Source of the DNA: Acephala macrosclerotiorum
Lineage: Eukaryota; Ascomycota; Leotiomycetes; Helotiales; Mollisiaceae
Reading direction: 5' to 3'
Assembly (NCBI GenBank): GCA_014904845.1
Contig: MU119217.1
Span: forward strand, 248,001-312,000
DNA length: 64,000 nt
Below are positions 48,017 to 61,146 of the stretch, one piece after another. How positions within the stretch are numbered: position 1 is the stretch's first letter; each line of letters opens with the position of its first letter. The position numbers were made by a program, and so were the translations under genes. The notes below the pieces were generated by a model. That model had not been told where the DNA came from. It was given only the letters and a program-made list of their open reading frames with translations, and ran no database searches.

Positions 48017-48828
48017 GGGAGATAGGGAATAGGGAATTCTTGCATATGGCGCTGGATTTGTACAGGTTTATTCTGTGTATCTTTGTCATTTTGGTAAGGT
48101 GCGTGCAATGAAAAAGCCGGATACCCGGGCGAATCTGTGGATGGTCGTCTCAGCTCCAAATAATGCCAATTCTCATATGGTCTCAAATCACCACGAACAT
48201 TCTGGTGTGAAAATTGCAGCTTATCACTGTTTGAGGAAACAGACTTGATTCGATCTTGAGACGCGAAGGATTGATCAAACAATATGATTCACGCTTTAAG
48301 AGTTGGCCATGTGGACTTTCAATATAATGTTCACGTCCTCATTGGGCTTGAGAAGTATGTTGATCATGTGACTATGTCCAAGTTAGATAATATAATCTCC
48401 AGTATGTTCGTCTCAGCCGGGACGGCCGTCCACTTTGAATCTTCCAGAAGAGACCAATACCGGTACGAACATTACTGGATCAAACCATCCTAGTGTGATA
48501 GTGAATTTGAGCTATCACATACAGCTGAACTCTAGTAACATCATGCATTGTAGCATCATCAAGCTACCATTCATCAATTACTGATTATATTTACATGAAC
48601 CGTGACTTCCAGGCCAATCCAATACACCCACCCATTCATAAACAGACTCACACACAAGTCTTCTGGTCATCTCATCTTATCCATCCTACCACCCTATTGT
48701 GAAACATTAAGAAAAAGAAAAGGACTGGTATCATCGCTGTGCTAGAAGGATCAACCGCGCAATGCCCAATTTTGAAATAGAACCAAGGAAAAGAATAGGT
48801 ATCTGGATGAGAATCATGGAACCAGCTC
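48017..48828. other. Convergent 3' intergenic region
   Basis: No gene is recognised between the 3' ends of the Shr3 and CLIP-170 genes. Short open frames here lack family resemblance. Confidence 0.5.
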
Positions 48829-51404
48829 CTAAAATGCATCTTCAAATGGGCAATCGATACTATCGTGTCCCTCACGCTCGCAAACTCCACACCACTTGTC
48901 CATGTTTACTACTCCACTCTCCTTTCCGGCAACTGGTCCTGACTCCATTGGATTTGGGATGATCCTGACAGGTGCTGGTGGGGATGGAAGAGACTTTTCG
49001 AGAGCTTTGTGCTTGATCGGTGATAGTGGAGCTGGTGCATAATCATCGTGAGATGGCTTTGGTGACAAGCCTGCCTTAACGACATCTTTGCCTGTCCTAA
49101 GATGACTTGCTTCCTTTGGGGCACCTCCGTTGGGACTAAACATGTTCGTGCAAGTCAGGATGTCGTGACCAGCAGTCTCGCAAAGCTCACAGAAGCTTTC
49201 CGCGGCGGAAGAGTAAGTATCACTCTCGGGCATAGTCTCCAAGGTATTGCCTCTCCTGTGGTTCTCCGGCGAAGCACGATGTTCCCGATCGCGCCAGCTG
49301 ACAATAGTGCCTTTCGAGTCTCGGACAGAGGATCGTTCTTGGGTTACGGTGCCGGTACTCATAGCACTGGCACGGTTTGGTGCAACATGGGCGCTTCCCC
49401 TCCGTAACCTCTCTACTTCGCGTTCAAGCTCGTCTTCTCGGTTGACCTTGGATTCGACGACAGCTCGAAGTTCAGCGACTTCTCGTTCGAGCTTCTCTCT
49501 GGCAATCCGGTCTTCTATGGTATCGAGGCCGTTGCTTGGCTTACGTTGTGAAAAGCTTCCGTGTCGTTGAGTGGGCGTCTTCTGAAGGTCGCTTGGGCTT
49601 CCTGTATCTGGCACTGCGTCTCGACTCAAGGAATGAATGATAGCTTTCAACCCTCTGATCTCGTCGTCCCTTTGCTCCACTTCCTTGGATAGTGATCCGG
49701 CATCACCATTGGTACCGTTTCCATTCATAGCAGCAGCAGCTTTCTCTCTTTCGCGGCGTAGTTCTGATCTGGTCCTCTCAACTTCTCCTCGCAGGAATTC
49801 AACCTCGCCGCGAGCCTCAGCTTCTCCTCGTCTGGCATCCTCTAGACCTTCTTCCAGCTCTTGCACTAGTTCTTCCAGCTGCTTGAGTTGTCGCGCAACG
49901 CTGTCGACATCTTCACCACGCTCCTGCAACTCCCGGACTTCCTGCAGTAGATCCTCTACCCGCTTTTCGTAGACACGCTCTGTCTCGGTGCTGGCCAGTT
50001 CCAATGTATCGATCGTGCTCCTGAAGTCGGCTCGATGGGCATCGAACTCAGCCGTCAGCATAGCAATCTTCTCGTTCTTCTCTCGAAGTATGGCTCGTAA
50101 CTGCGCAGCATCCTTATCCTCCATACTCCCCCTATTATGCCTGATACCTACATCTGTGTTTCCCATTAATGTCTGTACTTCAGCCAGACTGTTCTCCATC
50201 TCCGCCAAACTCGAAGCTTGCTCTTTGAGCTGCCTGTCGCGTTCTTCCAACTGTCCTCGTAGTCGATCAATCTCATCATCGTTGGCTCGAGAAGTCGCTC
50301 TGGATGCTGGGCGCATTTTCGTATTAAAGGATGATACTGAACCAAGGCTTCCATTAGTAGTAGTCCGCGCAACTCCGACCGGTGTAGTATCATCGTCACT
50401 GTAATTCATCGGAGCCTGTCCAAGGGCAGAGGCGCTTCGAGGACCAACACTGGCTTTCATGCCATTCATAGGCGTATATCCAACCTTTCTCGGGTCTCTG
50501 GAATCTTGTGTGCCTCTAACACTTTGTCCAAACTTTCCTGGTGCGGGGCTACCATATCTTGCAGGTGTTTTCGGGGGTTGTGGTGTTCCGATAGATGGCC
50601 TTGCCCCAAGCTGTGTCCTTCGGACAGGCGATTCTGGTCGCGGCAACGACGGTCTGGACTTCTTGAATTGAGGGCTCGGTGCTCTGCCTGGTCCAACAGA
50701 CTGACTGAACTTTGGGAGTGAAGGAGTTGGTGGTGTATACACGCTATGGCCCTGTCCAGCGACCTTGAAATTGCCACCTATTGACGGCGTCGTGGGTGTG
50801 AGAGGAAATGATCCTTCTTGTGACGAGGGAGAGCCACGTCTCGTAGCTCTGTTTATCGGCAGAAATATTCCAGCTCCATGTATTGATGTCGTGAAGTATG
50901 ACACCCTGGTTGTCTCGTCAGTACCATGGTAAGGGGCAATGTTGTTTGCATGTCTTACCCATCAACATCGCCGTTATTTTTGCCTCGAGCAGCATATTCT
51001 TCGCTCAGTTCTACGCCGGCAAATGTACCCTTCTTGCCTTGTACACTTCCTATGAACTTTACGGTTCCGTGCATGCTACCAGGCACATCAACCAGGTCTC
51101 CTACCTCGAGGTCGTCCCCATCTGCGCCGCGGGAGGGTGTGAAGGGTGGCATCTTTCGTGAAGTAGGTGAGTCTTCGTCCAGCACCGTTAGACCGTATCC
51201 TGCACTGGCATCGGGAATCGTTGCGAGGTGCCCAACCGTGAGTGCACTCAATGACGATTTGCGAGCGAGCGCGTTGGTTCTGAACGAGGCTTGTTGCAAA
51301 AAAGAAGCACCGAGATTAGGACTAGATGCTGTATTGATGCCGTTTAATACTGAGGGCCGAGGTCTTGCAAGGGATCGTCGAGGTGTAAAGGTGTTCGACG
51401 ACAT
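48829..51404 (-). CDS. CLIP-170-type microtubule plus-end protein (CAP-Gly, coiled coil, two zinc knuckles)
   Basis: Exons 50959-51404 and 48829-50905 (53-nt intron) give 840 residues. A CAP-Gly domain (about 99-172) carries VGDLVDVPG, GTVKFIGSVQG and GKNNGDVDGVSYF, the tubulin/EB1-tail-binding groove motif. The intron cuts this domain right after GDVDG. A Ser/Pro-rich basic linker follows, then a long heptad-rich coiled coil (about 360-680, many E/R/L). At the C-terminus are two CCHC knuckles, CELCETAGHDILTC (about 720) and CGVCEREGHDSIDC (about 820), which bind partners in CLIP-170/Tip1/ClipA. The single CAP-Gly is usual for fungal members (Bik1, Tip1, ClipA). Expected role: stabilising microtubule plus ends and dynein delivery during hyphal growth. 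Confidence 0.92.
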
Positions 51405-54001
51405 TGAGCAATGTTGTTTACTGTTATTGCTTCTGGGGGTCGTTTAGAGGGCCACCACCACGGAACTGGCCAATGATCTCGTCGCGAATGTTCGACCTGC
51501 TGTTGGCCTGGACCATGGATTTCCCGCCAGTCAAATAGTATAAAAGAACGACAACCTCTCGGGACGGAATTATAATTGCTGTCGAAGATGATGCGAGAAA
51601 GTGCAGTAGTCGAAGTTAATTATTCAAAGTAATTTGGCTGCGCTTTATTCTCACTGTTCCGCCGCAGCTGCCACCCCCTTGCAGGCCGCTGCCGCTGAAT
51701 GAAGGCTTGTAAGGCTTGTTGAAGTGCTCGAGGCAGCGAATCGGATGAAATGTGGAGATAGTTCGCGATGAGGAGAGAACTGGTGGAAGAACTTCAAGTC
51801 AACTTGTTTCAAGTGACGCAGATTCTGACAAGGAAAGAAAGACTGGCAGCTGTCTACGATTCTACGTCTTCTCTGGACCTTTATTTGTTCAGGCAAGAGC
51901 TATCAGGTTCGTGCTAATGTCCGGCAGTCAGGAGAACTCTTCTCCTTTTCCCCACGTTAGTCCACTCTCATCCTTCCCCCTTTCTGAATTGCTGACCTCA
52001 TCTCTGCCCTAGTTCTCTGTCACAACGGCTCCCGTCCAAACTAGAGATGTGCGCCGCTTTGCAGCAACCTTTAGGTGATCCATGCAGCATCTAAAAACGT
52101 CCGCCACGATCTGAGGCGTCACCAAGACCCGATAGAAAGCCAAAAAGTTCCGGTCTTCGACCCGTGTCAGTTTCGAATTTCTAACAAGCTTTTCACTGCC
52201 GATATTTTTCAATAGCATAACGGGCCCTCACGGACCTTTGGTCAGCATTAGTTGAAGTAATTGATGCCACCGTGCTCTGTTTCTTGAGGATGCCATTCAA
52301 TGCCTGGATAAATTCTCAGATGGTGAACCCTGTCCGAAATGCAGGTACTCCCGCTCACTCCCAAGGATTTGGAGCCCCTTCAGCATCTTGGTCCAATGTC
52401 TGTTCCCTTTACGCTACTGAAGCTTTGGATCAAGCTAGTTTGATTTTTGGTGAGGGACTCGGACCTTTCTTTCGTTTTAAGTTGAATAAGAGCTGGGAAC
52501 TAGGTCTTTCCTCAGTCCGGATCAGCTCAAGGGTCATGCTTCACCGGACCAGCGTTGATCACATCACTTCAGCTTCTATGCAACGAGCGATACTTGTCAG
52601 CGAATACATGAGTCTTTCTTTTTCCGGGTTTGAGAGAACAGCTCGAAATGTGCTACTTGCGAAGCTTCAAGTCACGAATATTGTTACTGTGCCCTAGCTT
52701 AGGATGCAATTTCGAGACTTATCAAGCAGATTTTTAGGTAATTAGTACCATCTGGTAATTGATTGGATGTGGAGCAAATGAAGTCTGAAAATGTCGCCCA
52801 CTGTGGCGACTTTTGCTTCTTCTCAACCGTATATGTAATTCTCTTAGCCCAGGCTATACATTTGAACCCATACTCAATCGAAAGAAACCTTGTACTGAGC
52901 TTACTCAAATCTAATTCTATCAACAAATCACTTAGCGCAGGGTCGATGTTGAAGTCAACCTTAATAATGTGTCATGATCGAGTATGATTGTCGTGTTCAT
53001 AGGGTACTCACTGTTGAACTTGAGATCGAGGATGAGAATGACCCACTGAGATAACCATATTGAACAATATCTTTGTATTTACGAGTAAGAAGATATGATA
53101 GGCGCAAAGTGACATTTAGATGTTTTCCGACACCTAAGATATTCATCTCTTCGAGATTGATCGAGTTTGAGATGTGACGAGGAGTTCGGACATGGACATA
53201 GTCTAGAGAAATCGAAACATTAAAAATCCACAACACCACAAATTAATGCTTTCTCTTACCTAGAATGACAGACACCAAAAGGAACAACTTCACACTCCTC
53301 TCAAGCATCATTCCCCTCATCTTCCTCTCCCAAAGCACCTGACACGTGACACGGTCTAAACAAGCCTAGCTCACCCCACTAAAAAATCCCAGCGCAGGTA
53401 CATCTGTGCCGAACCTCAAAATTTCCTTCCTCTCCTTCTTTTCTTCTTCGTGCGGCGGAAAGACCACCGTGTTGCTCAAACATCCATAGGTCCTCTTCGG
53501 GGGGTTCTGTTCAATGGTGGAGTCAAAACTATTTTCGAGCGTCAGTCTTTCCACAGAGTGAACTTAATTGCAAATACACCTCTTGGTCCGATGCGCCAGG
53601 TCGAGTTCGCACTCGCGATTTGTCTTAACGGGCTCGTGGGTTGCTGGGTTTGGTGCTGGGCTGGAGGGGAACATATATTCTCAGGGCATATGAGGAATTG
53701 AGGAGAGGGACGGGGCAGGATGATGTTGTGGGTGGGCGGATGAACCATATATCGTTAGAATATTTTGCCGCAGATTATATTTTTGGGAGAAATTCTTTGC
53801 AATGTTGGTGTGCCTGGCTACGGGATATCCAGAGGTTCATACTTATGTCGCTTTTACGAAAAGAATTCGGTGTGAAAAACAATGCAATTCTGATTTTCCT
53901 GTCCATGATAAAATATCATCTGTGAACGCCAGCCAATGTAACTCTGCTTCATGCACTCCATAATACTCATCGCTCGTCTTCGTTCATCGTTATCCCCACA
54001 T
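51405..54001. other. 2.6-kb intergenic region
   Basis: No supported gene. A 141-codon plus-strand frame (52272-52697) and a minus-strand candidate small protein with a hydrophobic segment (around 53270-53330) have no recognisable relatives or convincing splice structure. The left part holds the CLIP-170 promoter. Confidence 0.4.
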
Positions 54002-55135
54002 CTAATGTCCATGGCCGTCATCAACCTTCTCCAGCTTCCCCATTTCTCTTTTCTCGCCGGTCTCGCCAATGATCCTGACCCGATCGAGACGGACTTTCTC
54101 TCCTTCTCCATCGCCATCCACAATGAAGAGAACTAGACTCATAACGTTCTGGAACTTCACGAATCGTAGAGGAATGGTAGCGGTGCCTGTCTCATCCCAA
54201 TCCTTCTCTGAGAGAATGATTGACTGCGTAGCGGGTATATCCTCTGCCTCCTCGAAACCAAGTATGTGTGCCCTGTTGGGATAGATTTGGATAGTCTTTG
54301 GTCGCATAGGAACCTCCTCCTCGTCATCTGCTTGGGGTGGTAAAGAGGTGACCTACCAATATCAGTACTTATGCCAGAACATATTGACAGGAAAATGTAC
54401 CTGAAGAGTATGGACTTTGAGAGTAGACTGGAAAGGCATGAACAGCATAAGCTGCTCATCCGTATCACTCTCCACCCAATCCTTCCCCTTCGATTGCGCA
54501 GCCTTGCCTCCACTCAACCCCGTTGGTTTGGCGCCATCAATCAAGACACGAACAGAGCCAAACTCGCTGTCTGCATTCAACAGCTCCAGCCCCTTCACAT
54601 CAACCTCGCCCGTAACATCGTTGTACCCTCTTGGCAGATCGCCTTTGCGCCAACCGCTGCCACTCCCAGATGCTCCAAAGCCTGAAGAGCCTGCTCCTCC
54701 TTCTGCCTCTGCTGCGAGCTTCTTGATAACTGCTTGGAGCTTCCGAGGATCAGCCCCTTGGATTTTTTCTTCGATCTTTCCCGATTTACAGATCATAAAT
54801 GTCGGCATCGCCGTGATACCATACTTGGCTGCGATCTCCTTCTGGTTGTCGACATTGACCTTAACGAAAGTAATCTGATTCGGACGCGACAGCTGGGCAG
54901 AAAGCTGCTCGTAGAGCGGAGAAATAGCCTTGCACGGACCGCACCAATCTGCATAAACTCCTGAAAGTCAGCGGAAGCTCAAAAGTGCGTTGTGTATGCT
55001 CTTCAATAAACGGAGTGTATTTGTAAAGAGTGGCGGGGTAGGAGGGGCAAGCTCACAGTCTGTAACAACTATTCTTGAAGACTTCAAAAGACCTTCGAAC
55101 TCCCCAGAGGAGCTGATGTTGATTGTCTTCGACAT
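54002..55135 (-). CDS. txl1: Thioredoxin-PITH domain protein (TXNL1/Txl1 type)
   Basis: Exons 55057-55135, 54401-54957 and 54002-54352 give 328 residues. The N-terminal thioredoxin domain has the active site WCGPC (residues 31-35), FVKVNVDNQ and GITAMPTF with its cis-proline. After a Gly/Ser linker comes the PITH domain (about 125-310: LELLNADSEFGSVRVLIDG, SDTDEQLMLFMPFQSTLKVHTLQ, GFEEAEDIPA, LRFVKFQNV). In animals and fission yeast this protein associates with the 26S proteasome as a redox factor. The first intron acceptor is a GAG three bases after a CAG; the CAG would create a stop, so the model uses the second. The exon junctions fall at clean phases and no lesion is seen. Confidence 0.92.
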
Positions 55136-56197
55136 TCTGAATCCGACGCGTAGAAGTATGTATGTTTGTGGTTTGCTTGGTGGTCGAATAGAAATAGAAG
55201 TTCCCGGTGGCACTTGCCGTTCGCGAATTCAAGGCGGCAACGGCGAACGTGTGTTTCTAATCATGAATTCACTCCTCACTCTTTTTGGTCATGAGCGCCT
55301 TAAGCATATACAGGCTCTGTTCACCGCAGCAATCTCAGCTATCACAAAGCGCGAAGAACAAATACTGTAATCGATGACGGACTCAAGCTCATGTCAAATG
55401 CATAGCACTTTTTCCTCAGTCAACCACTGTTTGGAGACGCATCAAATTCATCTTTTAGTCCGTCAAGAGCTAGACGCGATATCTCGAGGAGTATGGTTCA
55501 GCACAGGAGCCACATGGTATCCAAGCTGAGATATCCCCAAAAGCATGTTGAAATCTTACCTCATCCCCCATCTCCTTATTTGCTTTGCTGTGTCCTCGGA
55601 GGTGGGAGGAGAAATTTGTATTGAACTTCTAGATGGAGTACTGTTTAACTATCTTGTTTTGCCTGCTATCATGACTCCACAAAGTGTCGAGGATTTAGTA
55701 CATTCATAGGTCTTGTAATGCTTTAATTTTGTCTTCGCTGTTCCAGCAACATCTTAGCATCATTTAGCTCTCGTATGTGGAAGGGTTCATTTTGGTAAAC
55801 TGCTTTCTGCCATTTTTCAAGGCTTTCGTCAAGAGACAAGCCCATATTCTGTAGTCACTTGGCGCACATGTTAGGTAATACCAATGTTGTTTGGTATGGC
55901 TGGAGTCGAGTGAGATTGTTGAACAGGCTTGGAAAAGTTGTCACAAGTCACATTCATGGTCAATGGTTTAGATGTTCGTCTATCTGTGGTTTTATTTCAT
56001 GCAATGACCTCTATGTACAAGAGAATGCAGATGTCAGAGCTCATCCTACATCTCCACAACACCGTGGCTCGCCAACATCCAACACACGCAGTGCAGACCG
56101 GGTATCGCGCGGGACCAAAAGAAGCAGAAGGTCATCAAGTCGAATTAAAGATTAGAACGCCGTCATGACGCCGTCGAAGCTCGAAAGGTGAAGTTGT
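55136..56197. other. Intergenic region
   Basis: No gene is recognised. A few plus-strand open frames of about 100 codons show no domain or splice support. The txl1 promoter lies at the left end. Confidence 0.45.
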
Positions 56198-56565
56198 TTA
56201 CAGGAACTAGGAGCTGTCAGTTCAGGTACAAAGCAAAGATGAACAAGAGCCACATACTAGAGCGACACCTCCGGCAACGATCATGGCGCCCATGGCAGAG
56301 GCACCGTTCAAGGAAGCAGCACCAGTGGCATAGGCGATTGGGCTTCCGGTGGAGGTAGCGGCAGTGACGACACCGGTGGAAGCGATGGTGGAAGAGGCAA
56401 CACCTGCAGTGGTGGAGGTGGAGGTTGGGCAGGCGTAGACAGTGACAGTCCTATTATCATGTTAGGTGAGGCTCTTCATGAAAGAGGGCGAGTCGTTACT
56501 CACTCTCCAGCGGCAGCAACGGAGGCCATGGCGGCAAGGACGAGGGCAACGGCGTTGAATTGCAT
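56198..56565 (-). CDS. Small GPI-anchored cell-surface protein
   Basis: Three exons (56504-56565, 56258-56450, 56198-56206) give about 87 residues. A signal peptide (MQFNAVALVLAAMASVAAAG) is followed by TVTVYACP, a Ser/Thr-rich body and, after SLNGASAMGA, a short hydrophobic tail ending GGVALFL. This is the standard layout of a GPI attachment signal. The last exon is only nine bases. The alternatives are an acceptor seven bases earlier, or retention of the intron, and both give a less typical polar tail. Codon use is strongly biased (C-ending codons), suggesting high expression. Such proteins are common wall or surface components. The function is unknown. Confidence 0.72.
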
Positions 56566-58499
56566 TTTGATGGTTGGGAGTTTGATTGTTTGGTGAAAGT
56601 GTTTGAAAGGTGATTGAAGGTATTGGAAGAGTTGGAGAGAATCTGATTGAGAGAGCGAAGATTATGTATTGGTCAAAAGAGTGTGATGATCAGATGGATG
56701 CTGAAAGGAAAGCTGGAAAGGCATGAAGAGGTCCATATATATGTACGCGTCAAATTCGTCCATGACAACATGTCAACGTCCTCCAGCGAACGGTCCCTGA
56801 GCAAGACGCACCTCCAATCTTTGGGGCCCACTGGCGGAGATGAGGCGTCCTGGGTATCTCTGCCCCTTGGGAAGGCGAGGCACTGAAGCCACAATCCACT
56901 TCGAGCAACTGATCGTGCCCCCACGGAGCCTACGCCACTCTGCTATCATTATCCTTGTACTTTTCTTCAATCTCAAGGATGGTGCTCCATCCCGAGCGTT
57001 TTAGTGGAAGATTCGCTAGTGTTTTGAAACATATCGAGCGAACCACATTAAATCGTCACTAAAACGTCACGGAACAGCAATTGAAGATGAGATGAACCGA
57101 GACACTCAACTGCTGTGAGATTTCAGACTTGCATGCTTCACCGCATGCAAGTTATCAGAGAAAAAGTCCCGATTCACAGGAGAAGCTTCCTCAATAGGAG
57201 GAGCTGGATCTTGCTTCGAACAGTTGCCCTGTTCTGTTCGTCTTCTTCTTTCAAAACTCCCGATTGGCGCATCCGAGTGCATTTGATATCGCAAATGCAT
57301 TATCAAAATTGCGCCAGCGATCATTGATATTGAAAATTCCCAGTATCCAAGAGGCGCATCAGCGCGTTCAAATTGTTCAGTAGACGCGAAGGATGTGATC
57401 AACGAGATGGGGCCAATTCTCCGCCTATAATGTCGGTCTGGCAGGTTTTTCCAGCAGTGACATTCCAGGCATTAAGATCTAATGTTTCGAGTGTGGATGA
57501 TAGACTGGGGCTTGAGTGAACAAATATTCTAGATCGACAATTACAAAAGATTGGATGGATCTGAATGATACACGCGTTCACCTCTATTTATATTCCGGTC
57601 CCACCCTCTATCAAGATTTCGACATCAAGGACTGTGCACTGTGGACCTCGAAATTTGATAGAGGGGCATATTGCGTCTGAGCGACATGTGAATGCTCCAG
57701 CCACACCTTTATGATAATACAAATGAGGCTCGTCTGCCTTTGCATCAATGCAAGAGCTGCCCACGTCACCAGATGGAGTATAGAGGGTGATTAAAATGCA
57801 CTCTCATCGACGATTCCAAGTTACGACAAAAAGCCTGATATGAGCGTTTCCTGGCTCCAGATGGGCTTGGAGCGGATGGCCATGGGAGATGAGGCCCGGA
57901 CCACGACCTTCCCTTCAAAGCCAACCACAACTGCTCTCATTTCTGATATCGGCACCGACATGACCCATGGCATTAGATGCGACTATCCCTAAGGCCCTTC
58001 GACATGACGGCATGTACGACCAATCACTGCAACCCTCTTCACTGACAGAAGAACATCGCACCCAAGATTTTTCGATATTTTCTCCATTCTACAGACGGAT
58101 TCCAGACGTCATGGAGCCTCACATCACCACGAAGGCAACGGGCTTCTCATTGGAATTGCTTTTAAAGAGAATGTGAATTAGCGTTGATATTTCCGTAGAA
58201 ATATTTGTAAAGAAGAAGTTCTCTCTTGCGCAGCGAAAGAGATTTTAAGATCCGAATTCGCTTCACAATCTGCTAGTCCGTATGTAGATTAGCCTCAGTA
58301 ATGTCTCAGACCTAGCTTGTACCCCACTGGGACCGATTTTCGCCGTTGCTTGACCCCTCCATAAATTTTGGATGACCGCATAACTTTCTTGTATTGGCAA
58401 CTATTGGCAACTCGACCTTGTGGAGGAATTGTAAGTCAAGACAAATTTGTTTTATACTTTCGAGGTCAAGCTGATTATCCCAGGACTACGCGCGCAAAG
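56566..58499. other. 1.9-kb intergenic region
   Basis: No supported gene. Two adjacent minus-strand frames (57106-57581), one with a hydrophobic stretch near 57300, could be a single frameshifted relic but resemble no family I know. The right end holds the ADE16/17 promoter. Confidence 0.4.
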
Positions 58500-60445
58500 A
58501 TGTCTGCCAATCAGAAAACTGGTGCGCAACTCAGAGAAAGTCCGAAGCAAAATCACCTTCTAACTTGACAATAGCAATTATTTCCGTCTACGACAAGACG
58601 GGCTTGCTCGACTTGGCGAAAGGCTTAATCAAGCACAATGTTCGTCTTTTGGCCTCCGGAGGGACTGCTAAGATGATCAGAGAGTCTGGCTTTGCCGTCG
58701 AGTCAGTCCAACTTCCAATGTCCCCTTGCGCATTGCGACATTAAACTGACTTGGGTATTAGAGATGTATCTGCCATTACTCATGCCCCAGAAATGCTTGC
58801 TGGCAGAGTCAAGACTCTCCATCCTGCCGTCCATGCTGGTATCCTTGCCCGCGACCTCGCCTCCGACGAGAAAGACCTTGCCGAACAGAACATCAACAAA
58901 GTGGACTACGTTATCTGCAACCTATACCCCTTCAAGGACACAATAGCCAAGATCAATGTCACAATCCCCGAGGCTGTTGAGGAGATCGATGTTGGAGGAG
59001 TTACCTTGATTCGTGCAGCTGCAAAGAACCATGGCAGAGTCACTATCCTCAGCGACCCATCCGACTACCCGGAATTCCTGCAAGAGATTGAAAAGGGTGA
59101 GGTTACGGAGCGAAGCAGAAACCTCTATGCCTTGAAGGCTTTCGAGCACACCGCCGATTATGATGCGTCTATTTCAGATTTCTTCAGAAAGCAATATGCA
59201 GGAGACGGGGTTCAGCAATTGGCACTTCGATACGGAGCAAACCCGCACCAGAAGCCAGCTGCCGCTTTCACGAAGTTGGGCTATCTCCCTTTCAAGGTTC
59301 TTTGCGGCTCGCCTGGTTATATCAACTTGCTTGATGCCTTGAACGCATGGCCTCTGGTCAAGGAATTGAAGACTGCTCTTGGCCATCCAGCGGCGGCAAG
59401 CTTCAAGCACGTCTCACCAGCAGGAGCTGCTATTGGTGTTCCACTTACTGCAGACGAGAGAAAGGTCTACATGGTTGATGACATCGAGGGCTTGGAGAAC
59501 TCTGCTCTCGCTCAAGCCTATGCCCGTGCCCGAGGTGCTGATCGCATGAGCAGTTTCGGTGATATGATCGCCTTGAGCGATATCGTCGATGTTCCAACTG
59601 CCAAGATCATCTCAAGAGAAGTCTCCGATGGTGTTATTGCAGCTGGTTATGAAGATGCTGCTCTCGAGATCCTCAAGAAGAAGAAGGGTGGCAAGTACCT
59701 TGTCCTTCAGATGGATCCCGAGTACAACCCGTCTCCTCAAGAGTCAAGAACCGTCTATGGAATTACTCTTGCTCAACACCGCAACGACATCCAAATCTCT
59801 CCAAAATCCTTCACTTCCATTATCACACCAAAGGAGTCAGGCCCTCTGCCAGATTCCGCTCAGCGAGATCTAACTGTCGCCACCATTGCACTCAAGTATA
59901 CCCAGAGCAATTCAGTGTGCTATGCTCTGAACGGCCAGATCATTGGTCTTGGTGCAGGGCAGCAATCTCGAATTCACTGCACCAGATTGGCTGGTGATAA
60001 GGCCGACAACTGGTGGCTCAGATTCAACCCACGAGTCTTGGACATCAAGTGGAAGAAGGGTGCCAAGCGAGCAGACAAGAGCAATGCCATTGACTTGCTT
60101 GTCAGTGGAGAATTGCCCAAGGATGGCCCAGAGCGAGAGGGATATGAGGCTTTCTTTGAAGAAGTACCAAAGGAGTTCACGGAGGAAGAACGCAAGGAAT
60201 GGCTTTCCAAACTCAGCGAGGTTGCTGTCTCAAGTGATGCTTTCGTAAGTGCCAAACTTGTTTTCGTTGCCCCTAGCTAACATGATTAGTTCCCCTTCAT
60301 CGATAACGTTTATAGAGCTGGAAGATCTGGTGCCAAATACGTCGCTGCGCCAACTGGCAGTCAGAACGATGCGCCAGTCTTCGAGACTGCGGAGAAACTC
60401 GGCATCACGTTTGTCGAGCAAAGCATTCGCCTGTTCCACCACTAG
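58500..60445 (+). CDS. ADE16: Bifunctional AICAR transformylase / IMP cyclohydrolase (PurH)
   Basis: This protein carries out the last two steps of purine synthesis, AICAR to FAICAR (10-formyl-THF donor) to IMP, in the cytosol. Exons 58500-58521, 58575-58701, 58762-60244 and 60290-60445 join to 595 residues, the family's size. The MGS-like cyclohydrolase part comes first ([72 protein letters not shown]). The transformylase part follows, with [26 protein letters not shown], the Arg-rich [15 protein letters not shown] and the closing SDAFFPFIDN. All expected motifs are present, including the Lys-His pair in SFKHVSPAG. The start is 58500, and the tiny first exon encodes MSANQKT. The symbol is by yeast homology (ADE16/ADE17). 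Confidence 0.95.
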
Positions 60446-61146
60446 AAGGGCAGTTGAAGTCAAATGGTGAAGCATTCGTGGGAAAATGGAGTGACCAGAT
60501 TAGATACCCTCATAGACTTGCTTGCGGTCGGCAGTTGCTAGGGGGGGGGGGGAGTCAAAAAAAAATTCATCTATGACACAATATGTTTATTTTTTCTATC
60601 GCAAGTATGTTCGAGAACGTAAGCGGCTCCCAAGTAGCGTCACCAAAGATATCCCCTCGTCTGTATCAACAAGTTTGATTTTCTCTCCATATGCATGACG
60701 GGGTCAAGCAGAGAGGCACATAAAACTGCATAACATACAACCACATCCACATATCATCATATCATTCCACCAACATTTGTATATACACCGATCTTGTCTT
60801 AGATGACATTCCAGCAGAACTGCACTGCTTCGGCCACGTTCACAGCCACAGCCATGACCGACGGTCTACATTAACATCGACTAAGAAAACGAGCTCCAAC
60901 GTCAGAACTCCTCATATCAGCCGACATGAGAGGCAGTAATCGAATGGATCCTCCAGGATTAGGAATATGGATTTTCAGCCTTCAGAAAATATAAGATGAC
61001 TTCTGAATGTTGGTTTAAGGATTTCCTGTGGCTTTCCCAATTAGGACACGCCCAGACTCAGCCGCCTGTCTCGGACTTGCAGCCGCACCCACGAGGCTCG
61101 CAGCTTTCATCTCTCCTCGTACCTCACCTCCGAATCCCACACCAGA
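60446..61146. other. Intergenic region between PurH and the fNTD-Ras gene
   Basis: The region contains a run of 12 G followed shortly by a run of A at 60541-60566, which may mark a weak assembly point, and one copy of the direct repeat described separately. The promoter of the next gene lies at the right end. Confidence 0.5.
60810..60957 (+). repeat. Diverged direct repeat, copy A
   Basis: This copy matches 63543-63721 in the same orientation: GCACTGCTTC, ACAGCCACAGCCAT, TAACATCGAC, GCCGACA-GAGAGGCAGT and TCCTCCAGG occur in order at similar spacing. Copy B carries about 30 extra bases in the middle. Confidence 0.75.

Noticed and set aside
52272..52697. 141-codon plus-strand ORF
   Set aside because: No recognisable domain and no codon bias like that of its neighbours. 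Left as unassigned.
57106..57581. Pair of minus-strand ORFs with one hydrophobic segment
   Set aside because: They join only by assuming a frameshift and a non-ATG start. No family recognised.
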